Of a DNA stretch of 64,000 nucleotides, positions 54,035 through 64,000 are shown piece by piece. The stretch spans positions 2,322,501 to 2,386,500 of the forward strand of contig JACSYO010001999.1 in NCBI GenBank assembly GCA_016806645.1, read 5' to 3'. The notes under the pieces were generated by a model. That model searched no databases. It was not told the origin of the DNA and saw nothing but the letters and a program-made list of their open reading frames with translations. Source of the stretch: Ophiodon elongatus. Lineage: Eukaryota; Chordata; Actinopteri; Perciformes; Hexagrammidae. The translations under genes were made by a program, and so were the position numbers. The stretch's first letter is position 1. The number at the start of each line of letters is the position of its first letter.

Positions 54035-54350
54035 ATTCTTAACACTGGCCTCCCATCAAATTTATAATCCAGTTCAAGATTCGTGTGGTTAAAGAGCTAT
54101 TAAAGAGACATTAAAGAGCGACTGCAGCCCTTCATCAGCAGCAGGTCTCAGAGGCCCTCTTATGAGGTTTTGTTGGTTGTTCCTCGCTCCAGGCTCAGGA
54201 CAAAAGGAAACTGCTTTTTTTGTTGTGTTTTTTATGTTTTAGCTCGATATATTGATTTCACATCCGTCTGCCACCTGCTTTCTTGTCTTTGGGACATCTG
54301 CGCATGAAAGGTGCTATTTAAATAAATGTCTTGTCATTATTATTATTAAA
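54035..54350 (+). mobile_element. LINE 3' end (Rex1/L2-like)
   Basis: CTGGCCTCCCATCAAATTTA followed by ATAATCCAGTTCAAGATTC corresponds to the degenerate W-L-P-x-x-x-x-I-x-F-K-I end of fish LINE ORF2. It ends with the characteristic tail AAAGGTGCTATTTAAATAAA and an (ATT)n run. Only the 3' end is present. Confidence -1.
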
Positions 54351-55284
54351 AAAAACCATTGATTCAGGTGGTGAAAGAGCCACACAAGACATTGATTTAT
54401 TCTGTCTGAATTAAGCTTGTTTGTGTCAATTAAACTTAGAGGTATACAATGGTGGATTGGACAAGTTCTGTAGTGTGCTTGTCCATGTTTGACTTGTTTT
54501 CAGTCGTTCATGCAGTTCATCAAATGATACATAATGGAGACGCGGTAGGTCCCTCACAAAGTCAAGGATGACCTTTCACTGTTGGCTGTAATCATTAAGC
54601 CATACCCTTCTTTTCAGGAGGCATTTTATTAAAATACAGTTTGAACATTTTCTAAATCCATCAAATCTGAAAACCTTTAGGTGCCATTAAGTTAAATGGA
54701 CATGGCTGCTTGGATCCAGCCTATTTCTACTTCATGAATTTCCAAGGTTTGAATAACTCAGCACGATTTCTGTCCATCTTCAAATATATCCCACATATCT
54801 ATTCCCTGAGAAGTCGTAGCATTTTGAGTGAAAAAAGAAACATTACGAGAATAAAGTTGTAATATTACAATAATAAAATCATAATTTATTGAGAATTAAG
54901 TGATAATAATTTAAGAAAAAAAAAATCTAGCTTCCCTAATGTCTGCTCTGCATTAAGTTATAGCTCTTCTTTGTAACCCCCTTCAGACTCGTTGTGTGCT
55001 GCAGTGCAGAGGAGAGGAAAGGGACCAGGTTCAGAGGTGAATGGAAGGGAATTTATTGGCACGGGAATCATACGTTTACATTGCTGAGGCTATGGGGAAA
55101 TAAAAACAAAAATAAATGTAGAAAACAATAAGTAAGCATCTATCAGAATTCCAATGTGTGTGAACAGAGCTGTGTAGCATTGCAACATTGTCGTAAAATA
55201 TGTAAATAAAAATAAGTATAGGCTTAAGTTGACCTTAAAAATACAAACACTACATTTTGATCCAAAAGATATATAAAGATAACT

Positions 55285-55288
<4 letters not shown>

Positions 55289-55368
<80 letters not shown>
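55289..55368 (+). repeat. (CT)n microsatellite, about 80 bp
   Basis: An uninterrupted run of about 40 CT units. Leu-Ser and Arg-Glu open frames across it are artefacts. Confidence -1.
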
Positions 55369-55370
<2 letters not shown>

Positions 55371-57705
55371 GACAGAGCTGGTAAACCCAAACGTGCAGTG
55401 AGGCTGAACATAGAGATTAGTTGGAAAGGTATCATATTACCATTATCCCAATGGGCATTCCCAATAGTGGCCCCACAGCTGGTAACAAACTAATACCAAT
55501 CAACGATGTTCTTCCAGTAATCACACATCGCTCGCGCTCAGTCACACTCTGAAAACGGAACTAAATGAGTCACAGTTCCAGTTTAACAAACCAAGACTGG
55601 GATGAATGAAGTGGACCACATATTCCTGCCATGTGATTATCTTCTCTCCGACAAACAGTGGTTCGATTTATGTGAAATTGTCCTCACAACACGCGCAGGG
55701 TCAACAAGTTCAAGACACACAATGCTGCTGGAGATAAATTCAGGGCTGTATGCTTTTCTAATTGAATGTTCAAAGAGCTGGTCCCTGGAATTACATCAGC
55801 GCTCGGTTCAAACAGGGTTACTTGTGCTCACAGTCGACTCACTGGATCACAGCTCCACTCATCTCAGTAAATATTGTAAAAATGGTCTTCACTATTATAT
55901 ATATCTTTATATGTGAGACTTTGTCTAAGTTTGTCGTTGCGTGGCTGAGTAATAACCACATGAGAGGCGTCCCCTTGATACTTCAAAAGCCTTTGTTTAC
56001 CACAGAGGGGGAAAGACTCCCCAGTCCAAAGCAAATACCTTTCTGCTGTGAAGATAAAGGACCCGGTAGGTAGGGCAGAGCCCCGACGCTTATTAATATT
56101 ACAACTGCTCGCTCTGATCTCACTTTGAAAACAGGCATGAAAAGGGCGAGATAGAAAATGAGATAGGAATGAAATGAGGAAAAAATAAAAACGGTGAGAA
56201 CTTTTCAATTCCTGGCTTCGTTTGGTTCATCAGCAGCCAGCGACTGGAAACACAAACAGTGGGACAGGATTACCTCACCATAGTGCATTGTTAACAGAGT
56301 GGTCCGGTTCTAAGACACTCCCACATCCGGTCACATCATCATCACCTGATAATGATCCACTCATTCTCCCCCCCCCCATCCAACCCCTCCTCCTGCCTCT
56401 CATGATGCTTTATAAAACTTTTATTCGTACTTATCATGAGCGATCAGCTGAATAGTCAGCGGCTCACAGCAGCAGCATGGTTGGAAAGCCCTTTTCTTTT
56501 TCTGTTGTTCTGCAAACAGCTTCGCTTGTGAGGACCATCTGGCAGTCTGTGCTCAGCGACGACCGTCCAGAATAATGAGCTGGGGTAGCTCGGCGCCAAC
56601 AATTTCACAGGCTGCTTTTTTGGCGTTTCGGTGCCAAAAATTGCAATTATTAGCTGAAATAAAAGGAGCCGTGGCAGTGAGAGAGCATCTCGCCATGTGC
56701 CAACGCGTTCTCTCTGCCAACTTGGGAGCTTGGTCAGTGGGCCTCAGGCGTCAAACTATGGCGCTCCACGTACGGCTGCTGCCCCTGGTGGCTGTAGCAA
56801 TTGTGACGGGAGTAAAGTAGGACGTCAGGTGACAAAGTATGAAGAACAAAAAAGTATAAAGAGCGACAAAATCCACGCTGGCAGGAGGTCGGGTGGATGG
56901 ATGGATCAAACAAACACAGGACTTTCACCCAGGAGATCACTGTTTATGTCCCGTGTGAAACCAGAAGTCCACGTCGGGCTATTTTACTTATTACGACGTA
57001 TTTAACCCAAAGCATGATTTTGAACCAAACCAAGTTAACCACATGTTGAACTCTATTGGACTACCCTGCAAGTAATAAAAGAGGTCTTACGAGGTGAGGT
57101 AGTCTGTTTATTAAAGCTGCATTAATAGATTTTTGGCCCCCAGGAAAGCAAAAAAATACAAGATCAGATCAGTCTCAATATTAATGAATGCGCACAGAAG
57201 GATTCACAAAAATATATTTCAATGCACACGAAAATAGTTATAAATTTGCAAATAATACATATAAATGTAAACAAAACTAACTAATAGAAGGTTCACAAAT
57301 ATATTTCGGATTGACAGATATTTCTTGTTTTTAATAATAATCAAAAATCAAAAACATTTGGATGTTGATACTTTTATGCTCAAACTTTCAGGAGATACAG
57401 ACTGACACACGGGCTGTCACTTTAAGAAAAATATCATAGAATGAATGCAAACTAACATGTTAACCTCTTACATGGAAAGTAGCCTTTACTACAACATATT
57501 TTAACATTTGTGGAGCCCCGGCTATCAAGCTAACGTTGCTTCAAAGGAATTTGAATTCAACAAAGTTTCTAGAAAGATTTTTCCATCAATGGGTGTTGAA
57601 TCCAAAATGCTTCCACACATTGCCTATCACTGGCTTTGGAACTTTGTTGTGTTTGGAAAGACGGAAACACAAGCAAGCGCAGTGCAGTTATCAGTTATCG
57701 CTCAG

Positions 57706-57761
57706 GTGTGTGTGTGTGTGTGGAGGGGGGGGTAGTGTGTGTGTGTGTGTGTGTGTGTGTG
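57706..57761 (+). repeat. Interrupted (TG)n microsatellite
   Basis: Two TG runs separated by GGAGGGGGGGGTAG. Confidence -1.
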
Positions 57762-57978
57762 AGAATGTACTAATGTGCTGCCTCAGAGCTGGACTATAAG
57801 AGGCTTTGAGAGACGGGCTTAGGACCAAGCATGGATACCACTCTCTGACTCTTCTTCATGTCTCTTCCACTCCGTCTCTGTCTTATTGTTTAATTTTATG
57901 TCACCAAACCGGTTGATTATCACGAGCTGGAATGGAGGTAGGAAGCTAAATAGAGCATATTTATAACCTGATTCATTG

Positions 57979-57995
57979 ATATATAGATCTATAGA

Positions 57996-58039
<44 letters not shown>

Positions 58040-58056
58040 TCTATATATATATATAT
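57979..58056 (+). repeat. (TA)n with AGATCT interruptions
   Basis: TA run broken by four AGATCT-type blocks, which makes the whole stretch largely self-complementary. Confidence -1.
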
Positions 58057-59161
58057 TTAGAGCTTTGTATTTAGTGATGAATTTGATTTTTGATGGGCCA
58101 TTATATGATTTTTAAAGGGGTTGATGTATTAATGTAATCTTATTTCCAAAGCATGAATGCTGCCGTTAATTTGTGTGCTGTATGTAATTAGGTAAATTTA
58201 TTGGTGTATACAGAAAAGTTGCTATATGTCAGAATCCTAAAAAGTTAAATACACTAAAGTTCCTTTGAATAATGTCTGTTTTAAGGGTTTTTAGAACAGT
58301 CATAGAGTTTCAATTTTTAGAGTTTTCAATTTTTGTTTGGACATGAAATGTTTGGAAACCAGTCCCATCACATGCTGTACAGCTTTAGTTTAGTGCTTGC
58401 TGTCACAAACATGTTTACCTGTAACTCAGTTCTTTTTTTTATACTTCTCCTTTAAGTTATTGAAATTCATAGGTCATCGTGCGCAGTACGTAACTCAAAT
58501 GGAATGTAAAAGTCAGGTTCTGTGAGGCAAAGATTTACAAAGACTGTTGAGATTACTGAAAGTTAATTTATGCACTAGTTTTTTTAAGGTAGACAACGGG
58601 CAAATGGCTGCCTTGCCAGCGAACTTGTTTTGTCTCGATACAAAATAAAAAATAAATAAAGTCTATTCTGTTATAAGCATTACGCAGTATCACCCAGTGA
58701 TATGAATACGCTTTACTTGGATAGTGTTCATGCTCTAATCTGAAATGATGAGTCAAATATGCATTGATAAAGTGTTATTATAAGAGTGTGGTTTAAGTAG
58801 CAACGTGATTATTATGTCTCAGGCACTTGCTGGAGCAGAGGCTGCATCTTACATTTCATTACCTGTGTGTGTGTGTGTGTGTGTTTTTTTTAGGGTTTTA
58901 TAGGTTGTATGTAAACATGTGTGTTTGTGTGTCACTTCTGATCATAATTTCTTTGTAGATTGTGTTAGAAAACATATTTATATCACACCGTTATCTTGAT
59001 GTGAAGATCACATTGTCCTTAAGGGGGAAAAATTAAATAGGTGTGGGAGACTTTTACTTGATCCTGATGTATTCTCTCAGCTGTGCCCGATTTATACGTG
59101 TCATCCATTCATGCAAACATTAAAAGTTTTAATGCCTTATTAAAACCGATTGGTTCACTTA

Positions 59162-59164
<3 letters not shown>

Positions 59165-59212
<48 letters not shown>
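59165..59212 (+). repeat. (CT)n microsatellite at a candidate acceptor
   Basis: About 24 CT units lead straight into CATAG|G at 59216, serving as an ideal pyrimidine tract for the candidate noncoding exon that follows. Confidence -1.
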
Positions 59213-59216
<4 letters not shown>

Positions 59217-59218
<2 letters not shown>

Positions 59219-59276
59219 TGCCATTACTCAACGTCAGTATGAAGTCTTTACAACCTGAACAACCTTGTCCAGATAG
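59217..59276 (+). other. Candidate 5' noncoding exon of the slco gene with a spliced upstream frame
   Basis: A 60-bp segment lies between a (CT)n-CATAG acceptor and the donor GATAG|GTAAACA. Joined to the next acceptor (TGTCTCCCCAG, exon start 59450), its ATG at 59218 opens a 32-codon frame starting MPLLNVSMKSLQ that stops at 59487-59489, before the main ATG at 59527. The start MPL resembles that of human SLCO4A1, but the frame does not join the transporter frame, so it is read as an upstream ORF. Confidence -1.
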
Positions 59277-59526
59277 GTAAACAAGAGCACCTGGAGAGCA
59301 CTGTGGACACATGGAGCACGCGATACAAGCCAGGAATAGATCATCTCAGGGCCTGACAGAGACCTTGACCATAAAGCATTCACCTAGAGCCTCAGCTGAT
59401 TCACATTGCTTTGTTCCTACATTTTAAACATCGCACTCTGTCTCCCCAGTTCAAAGATCCCCCCTCCCCCGCGTCGACCCCCCTTCTGAGCCATAAGGAC
59501 CCAGAATAGTGCCCCTCAGAGGGGAG

Positions 59527-62500
59527 ATGCCCGTCTTGCTCAATGCCGATGCCTCCTTCAGCTCCAAGCAGGAGCTCCTGGACCTTCAGGACTGCCCTCT
59601 CGGCGGGGGCCCCTCTCTGGACACCCCCAGCCCCCCGGACTCCCAGACAGGCAGCCCACTAGGCTCAGGCCCCAGAAGCCTCGGCAGCCCCGGAGAGGAT
59701 GGCCCCGTTCGGCCCCACATTTTCACCGGGGCTTCCACGCTCCCAGGGCAGCTGTATGGGGTGGAAACACGACCCCACGCGGGGACCCCATTGGAGACCC
59801 CATTGGGGACCCCATTGGGGTCAAAGCTGATCTCCACTGACTCAGATCAGCTATGTGGCTGGGGGGCCCTGACGCCCAAAGCTGTCCAATATTTCAACAC
59901 CCCTCGTTGGGTGCTGTTCTTCCTTTGTGTGGCCTCTTTCCTCCAGGGGATGATCATCAACGGCTTCATTAACACAGTGGTCACCTCCATTGAGAGGCGC
60001 TTCGACCTGCGCAGCTACCAGGCCGGCCTCATCGCCAGCTCCTACGACATTGCCGCCTGCGTCTGCCTGGCTTTCGTCAGCTACTTCGGCGGGACGGGAC
60101 ACAAGCCCCGCTGGCTGGGCTGGGGGGTGCTGATCATGGCGATTGGTTCTCTGGTGTTTGCCTTGCCTCACTTCACCACGCCCCCTTACCAGGTCAGTCT
60201 GACCGAGCGAACGGTCATGTGCTCCGGCAACGTTACCAGCCCCTGCGGAGACAAGGAGGGCGGAGGACTGTCCAGCTATCGTTTTGTGTTCATGCTGGGC
60301 CAGTTCCTCCACGGCGTGGGCGCTACGCCTCTCTACACATTAGGGGTCACGTACCTGGACGAGAACGTCAAGTCCAACTATGCGCCCGTTTATATTGGTG
60401 AGTAAAGCAATATAACCTGTTTGACTGTGACATATGTGTTGGCGTTTGCATGCTCACGAAGTGCGAGTTGACACGTAGACCTGTAATCTAACTGTAACAA
60501 CACTGGTTGCGTCCCACTCTTTCCCTCTTGTTTTTTTTATTGTTCATTCAAAGGGTTTAATGTTGTGAATTAGTTGAATGGGCGCAACTGCTGTGACACT
60601 TTCCCTCTAGGATCAAATAAAACAATTATGTGTCGCTCTAATGACACGATATAATGATTCTAATTAGGAGTATCTATCCAGAAGACAATCACAGCACTTA
60701 CCTTACCTCTATCACTGAGAATTGGATACAGATGAAAGAGCGTGATTCGTAGAAATAACCAAAACGCACACTGTCCCAGCTTATTGGTCCATGGTATTCA
60801 TAATTGTGTCGCCATTAACAGAAATCCAGTGCCAGCTCTGTAATTTTGACCATCTCAGGCTCTTGTCACCACCTTATCTTCACCATTCAGCATCCACTGA
60901 TACACTGGTACAAAATGTCACTACGCCCATTTTAATTAGCAGCAGAGCACAGTGTGACCCACTGAAGGACAAACACACAAACAGTCTTTGACATCAAGCT
61001 CTCTTTTTTTTTACTTCATGAAACACTAACTTTGGGGACACATAGCCCAATAAAGAACAATGGGGCCCTTTTAACCTGTAGTAAACAGGAAGTACAGTAC
61101 AGTCACTGTACTGACACACCCATGGTCTGGTTCTGAGTCTGTGCTCTCTCTCCCTCTCTCCAGGGATCTTCTACACAGCGGCCATTGTGGGTCCAGCAGC
61201 AGGCTACCTGCTGGGGGGATACTTCCTCAACATTTACACCGAGATCCACCAGACGTGAGTCTGCTGTGGGTGGCAGAATGAATTACAGTAGACTAGAACA
61301 CCCAAAAATGAATAGAGTATATATAGAACAATATATAATAGAGCAGACTTGATGTTAACATAGTCAGTGTATAGCTGGAAATATTGCAAAAAACATTTCC
61401 TTATAATTTTACTTGAAACTGTTATGTTAATTTGGCACTAAGTTCATAATCAAATGAGAAAATACTCCGTACGTTTCATTTGTAGGAATATGCCATCTAA
61501 ACTCATGAAACAATCACATGGTAAAGCCTATTGAACTACCAAAACATGTATTGATACAGAGATGAATTGACCTATATCGTAATATAAGACTTTGGCCTTA
61601 TTACTCATCCCTAAGTGGACTAGCATTTATAAAGGTGGATAAAAGTAAATGTCAAGTCATTCACAAAGTGTGTGTGTGTGTGTGTGTTGTCACAGCACAG
61701 AGATGACTCCAGAGAACCCTCTGTGGGTCGGGGCTTGGTGGATCGGCTTCCTGGCAGGAGGAGCAGCAGCTCTACTGATAGCGTTCCCCATCCTGGGCTA
61801 CCCAAGACAGCTACCGGGTAACGCTCCTGTCCACTGCACACATACACATACACATACACACTCTTTTGTCTTGCAATAGGAAGGAGTAAAGAGTAAAGAA
61901 GCACAAGAGCATTCATATATGCGTTATAAATGTTGTTTTTTATATTTTTATTTTTAGCTTGAGGTAGAAATTGGTATGGGAATGGCAAATGCCACTCGCA
62001 GTCTCAAACCCTCTGCCTCCTCCTGCACTGCAGGCTCTCAGGAGTACGTGGCCATGCGGGTGTCCGAGGCCCACCAGCTCAAGGACGGAAGCCACACCAC
62101 AGCCTCAGACCCTCAGTTCGGCAAATCCGTCAAAGACATGCCAAGGTAGTGCACTTAGTGAAGAGGACGGTGGATAAAGTGTTTTGGATGCAGTACAGAC
62201 AACCGTTCTGACAAGAGATGAGCCTCTGGGGACAAGAGGAACTTGAGATGCGAGACTGGAGTTGGAGTTGAGAGACAATGTGTATTACTTTGTATTAGAT
62301 TATTCACAAGTAGCCAGTTTACAAGCTAATTTTAATCCAATAAAAAACTGAATGATCGTCAGACGATAGCCGGCGGGTTCCAGATTTCCTTGCAGCAATG
62401 CGTCCCGCCTCTTTTTTTTTCCCTCTCCACAACGTGTGTTTAACTGCATTCAACCAAAGGCTGCTTAAACGTGATCGGTCAACACAGTCTATAAATGGAA

Positions 62501-63934
62501 AGCAGAACGCTTCCGATGCCAAAATCTTGTCCTGTTGCCTAGAGATTCTGCTTGCAGATATCCTCATAGAGATTACAGTACAGATGACGTCAAAGAGAGA
62601 CATGACACCACCGTGACATCATCAGAATGACTGAGAGCATCAACACGAGGAGTTGTTTTTGTACCATAAATCGCAAAATGAATACATGGAGAATGTTCAA
62701 TATCCATTAGAAGAAAACCGAGCTTGGACCCCCACTTGGGGCTGCAAAAGCTCCACAGGGGGTTAACGAGGCCTTCCTGCTTTAAAGGGAGGGGGCTAAG
62801 ACAAAAACATACAGTTGGCCTACATCCCAGTATTTCATTCATACAGCATCAGGGGCTCCGCTAAACAGCCATTGAAACAATCAAAGGGCTATGAGAACAA
62901 TGGCCAAGCACCAGGGAGAAGAAAACACGCAATGTATCAAAAAGAAGCCTATTAAGTACGTAGGATTGTTACAGAATAATAACAAAGACTACATTATACG
63001 GACAGAGACTTCTATCAAAAGCTCCTGAAATAACAGGACAACTCATCACTGATGCAATATTCACAGGAAATAATCATAATTGATCCAAATGGTACGTTTT
63101 ACACAAACTTCCTGCAGTTATTGCATTCCCTATTTGGATTAATTGTACAGATTATCAGTTGTTGTGTACCGATATTGTCGAATACAATAAGAGATATCCA
63201 TTGAAAATGTCCTAATTCTTAAACTTATATTTGATCAATGTTTTCCTTCAGAGATTTACTGACAATTCTCAATGTAATCCTGTTGAGGATGGCCCTGACT
63301 AGGAACATGTCAGATCTGTAGTCATTTTACTGTCTCCCTCCAGAACTAGATTGAAAAGTTGGCAGCTCTATCAGTAGAATTCCATGTGTGGTGTGAGCTA
63401 GTTAGATGATGATGATGATGACAATGATGAAATAAACGTCACATTCCAGACAAGCTCAATATTTAGACAGGCATGTTGCGGACTCTTACAGATGAGTGAC
63501 AGCCCGGCCTCTTTTCGGTTCACAACTGTGTTTACTTTGAACGCAGCAACCCACAGGATGTAACCACTGTAGCACTGGGGGATTACGTGGACACAGTAAG
63601 GCGAGGATGATGTTATGCAACATGATGATACGTCTTTGGGTCTAGTACAGTGTGAATCTGTTATTAGGAACGTCTCCAGGCTGGTGAGATTAGAGTGGCC
63701 CGGTTAAATTAAAAAGGGAGCTACGGTTTATTCGGTTAGTTGCACACACTTACTCTTTGCTCCGTCTCTCTCCCTCCAGGTCTGTGCTGCTCCTCTTGAA
63801 GAACCCCACCTTCCTGTTCCTGTGCTTGGCTGGGGCTACGGAGGCCACCCTCATCGCTGGCATGTCCACCTTCGGTCCAAAGTTCTTGGAGTCACAGTTC
63901 AGCCTCAGTGCTTCAGAGGCTGCCACATGGTTCG
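59527..63934 (+). CDS. slco4a1-like: SLCO4A1-like organic anion transporter, first five coding exons (3' end beyond window)
   Basis: Sodium-independent plasma-membrane transporter of the OATP family (12 membrane segments; thyroid hormones and other organic anions in the SLCO4A1 branch). Exons: 59527-60397, 61164-61254, 61696-61817, 62034-62145, 63780-63934; phases agree, giving 450 codons before the window ends, about 60% of a usual 720-aa protein. The N-terminus (1-125) is a cytosolic Ser/Pro/Gly-rich tail with three tandem TPLE/TPLG repeats (87-98). Membrane segments begin at about 128 (WVLFFLCVASFLQGMIINGF), then YQAGLIASSYDIAACVCLAF, WLGWGVLIMAIGSLVFALPH, VFMLGQFLHGVGATPLYTLG, IFYTAAIVGPAAGYLLGGYF and WVGAWWIGFLAGGAAALLI. 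YPRQLPGS, FGKSVKDMP and CLAGATEATLIAGMSTFGPK are near-identical to SLCO4A1. GTG at 59509 is not used; ATG 59527 has G at -3. It could be slco4a1 itself or a teleost duplicate. Confidence -1.
61669..61688 (+). repeat. (GT)10 tract at the acceptor of slco exon 3
   Basis: GT units end seven bases before the acceptor (TGTCACAG, exon start 61696), taking the place of the pyrimidine tract as in dennd2c exon 5. Confidence -1.
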
Positions 63935-64000
63935 GTGAGTGACTAACAAAGAGGTAAAATCATGCAGCATGCAAACCCAAATGGTTGATCGAAATGTGTT

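Larger units (their letters stand above)
39240..59216. other. Twenty-kilobase repeat-rich region between dennd2c and the slco gene
   Basis: No frame here has splice support plus a recognisable protein domain, apart from LINE remnants. Itemised separately: a dispersed repeat copy (40215-40350), SINE (40840-41135), LINE (42095-43460), simple repeats, a GGTTCT repeat field (46540-47335), a hairpin (51626-51664), a high-copy repeat (53060-53575), a LINE tail (54035-54350) and two promoter-like segments (44155-44316, 50560-50839). About 43800-43975 resembles the 3' untranslated part of a fish LINE (GAGACAAGAAGCCAATGTAA). The remaining stretches (about 47340-48300, 48380-50500, 51700-53050 and 54360-59160) appear to be AT-rich DNA in which I see no gene. 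Confidence -1.

Noticed and set aside
55250..55493. Frames across the (CT)n tract
   Set aside because: Leu-Ser and Arg-Glu dipeptide runs from a microsatellite.

Overview
The window is nuclear DNA from a ray-finned (teleost) fish. The signs are GT-AG introns, coding exons richer in GC than their introns, dense (CA/TG)n, (TA)n and (CT)n microsatellites, and many high-copy teleost dispersed repeats. The proteins align, from my memory of the families, with vertebrate RASSF7/8, AMPD1, DENND2C and SLCO4A1. All exon joins below were checked by hand for splice sites and reading phase. No database search was possible.

Layout. (1) 284-1808, minus strand: a two-exon gene for a RASSF7/RASSF8-type Ras-association protein. 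(2) 1836-7042: divergent intergenic spacer with a microsatellite and a gene-free dispersed repeat. (3) 7043-17864, plus strand: complete ampd1 (muscle-type AMP deaminase), 16 coding exons if a predicted 9-nt microexon is counted, 735 aa. (4) 18081-22686: spacer and probable 5' noncoding part of the next gene. (5) 22898-38463, plus strand: complete dennd2c, 18 coding exons, 926 aa. (6) 39240-59216: about 20 kb without a convincing protein-coding gene, holding a tRNA-derived SINE, LINE remnants, a degenerate GGTTCT repeat field, microsatellites, a perfect hairpin and two promoter-like segments. (7) 59527-63934, plus strand: the first five coding exons of an slco4a1-like organic anion transporter, which continues beyond the window.

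The ampd1-dennd2c order matches the human 1p13.2 neighbourhood (NRAS-AMPD1-DENND2C). In human, RASSF7 lies near HRAS and RASSF8 near KRAS. A RASSF7/8-type gene beside ampd1 therefore looks like the third member of that set, apparently missing from mammals. The genes do not form one pathway: AMPD1 acts in muscle purine-nucleotide cycling, DENND2C is a Rab exchange factor, RASSF7/8-type proteins act in cell division and junctions, and SLCO4A1 is a plasma-membrane transporter.

I see no bacterial, CRISPR-like or otherwise alien system. The most interesting signals concern splicing: a predicted 9-nt ampd1 microexon, several acceptors whose pyrimidine tract is a (TG)n or (CT)n microsatellite, a 37-bp minisatellite that multiplies a branch-point-like sequence before a dennd2c exon, and a high share of donors with C at position +3.
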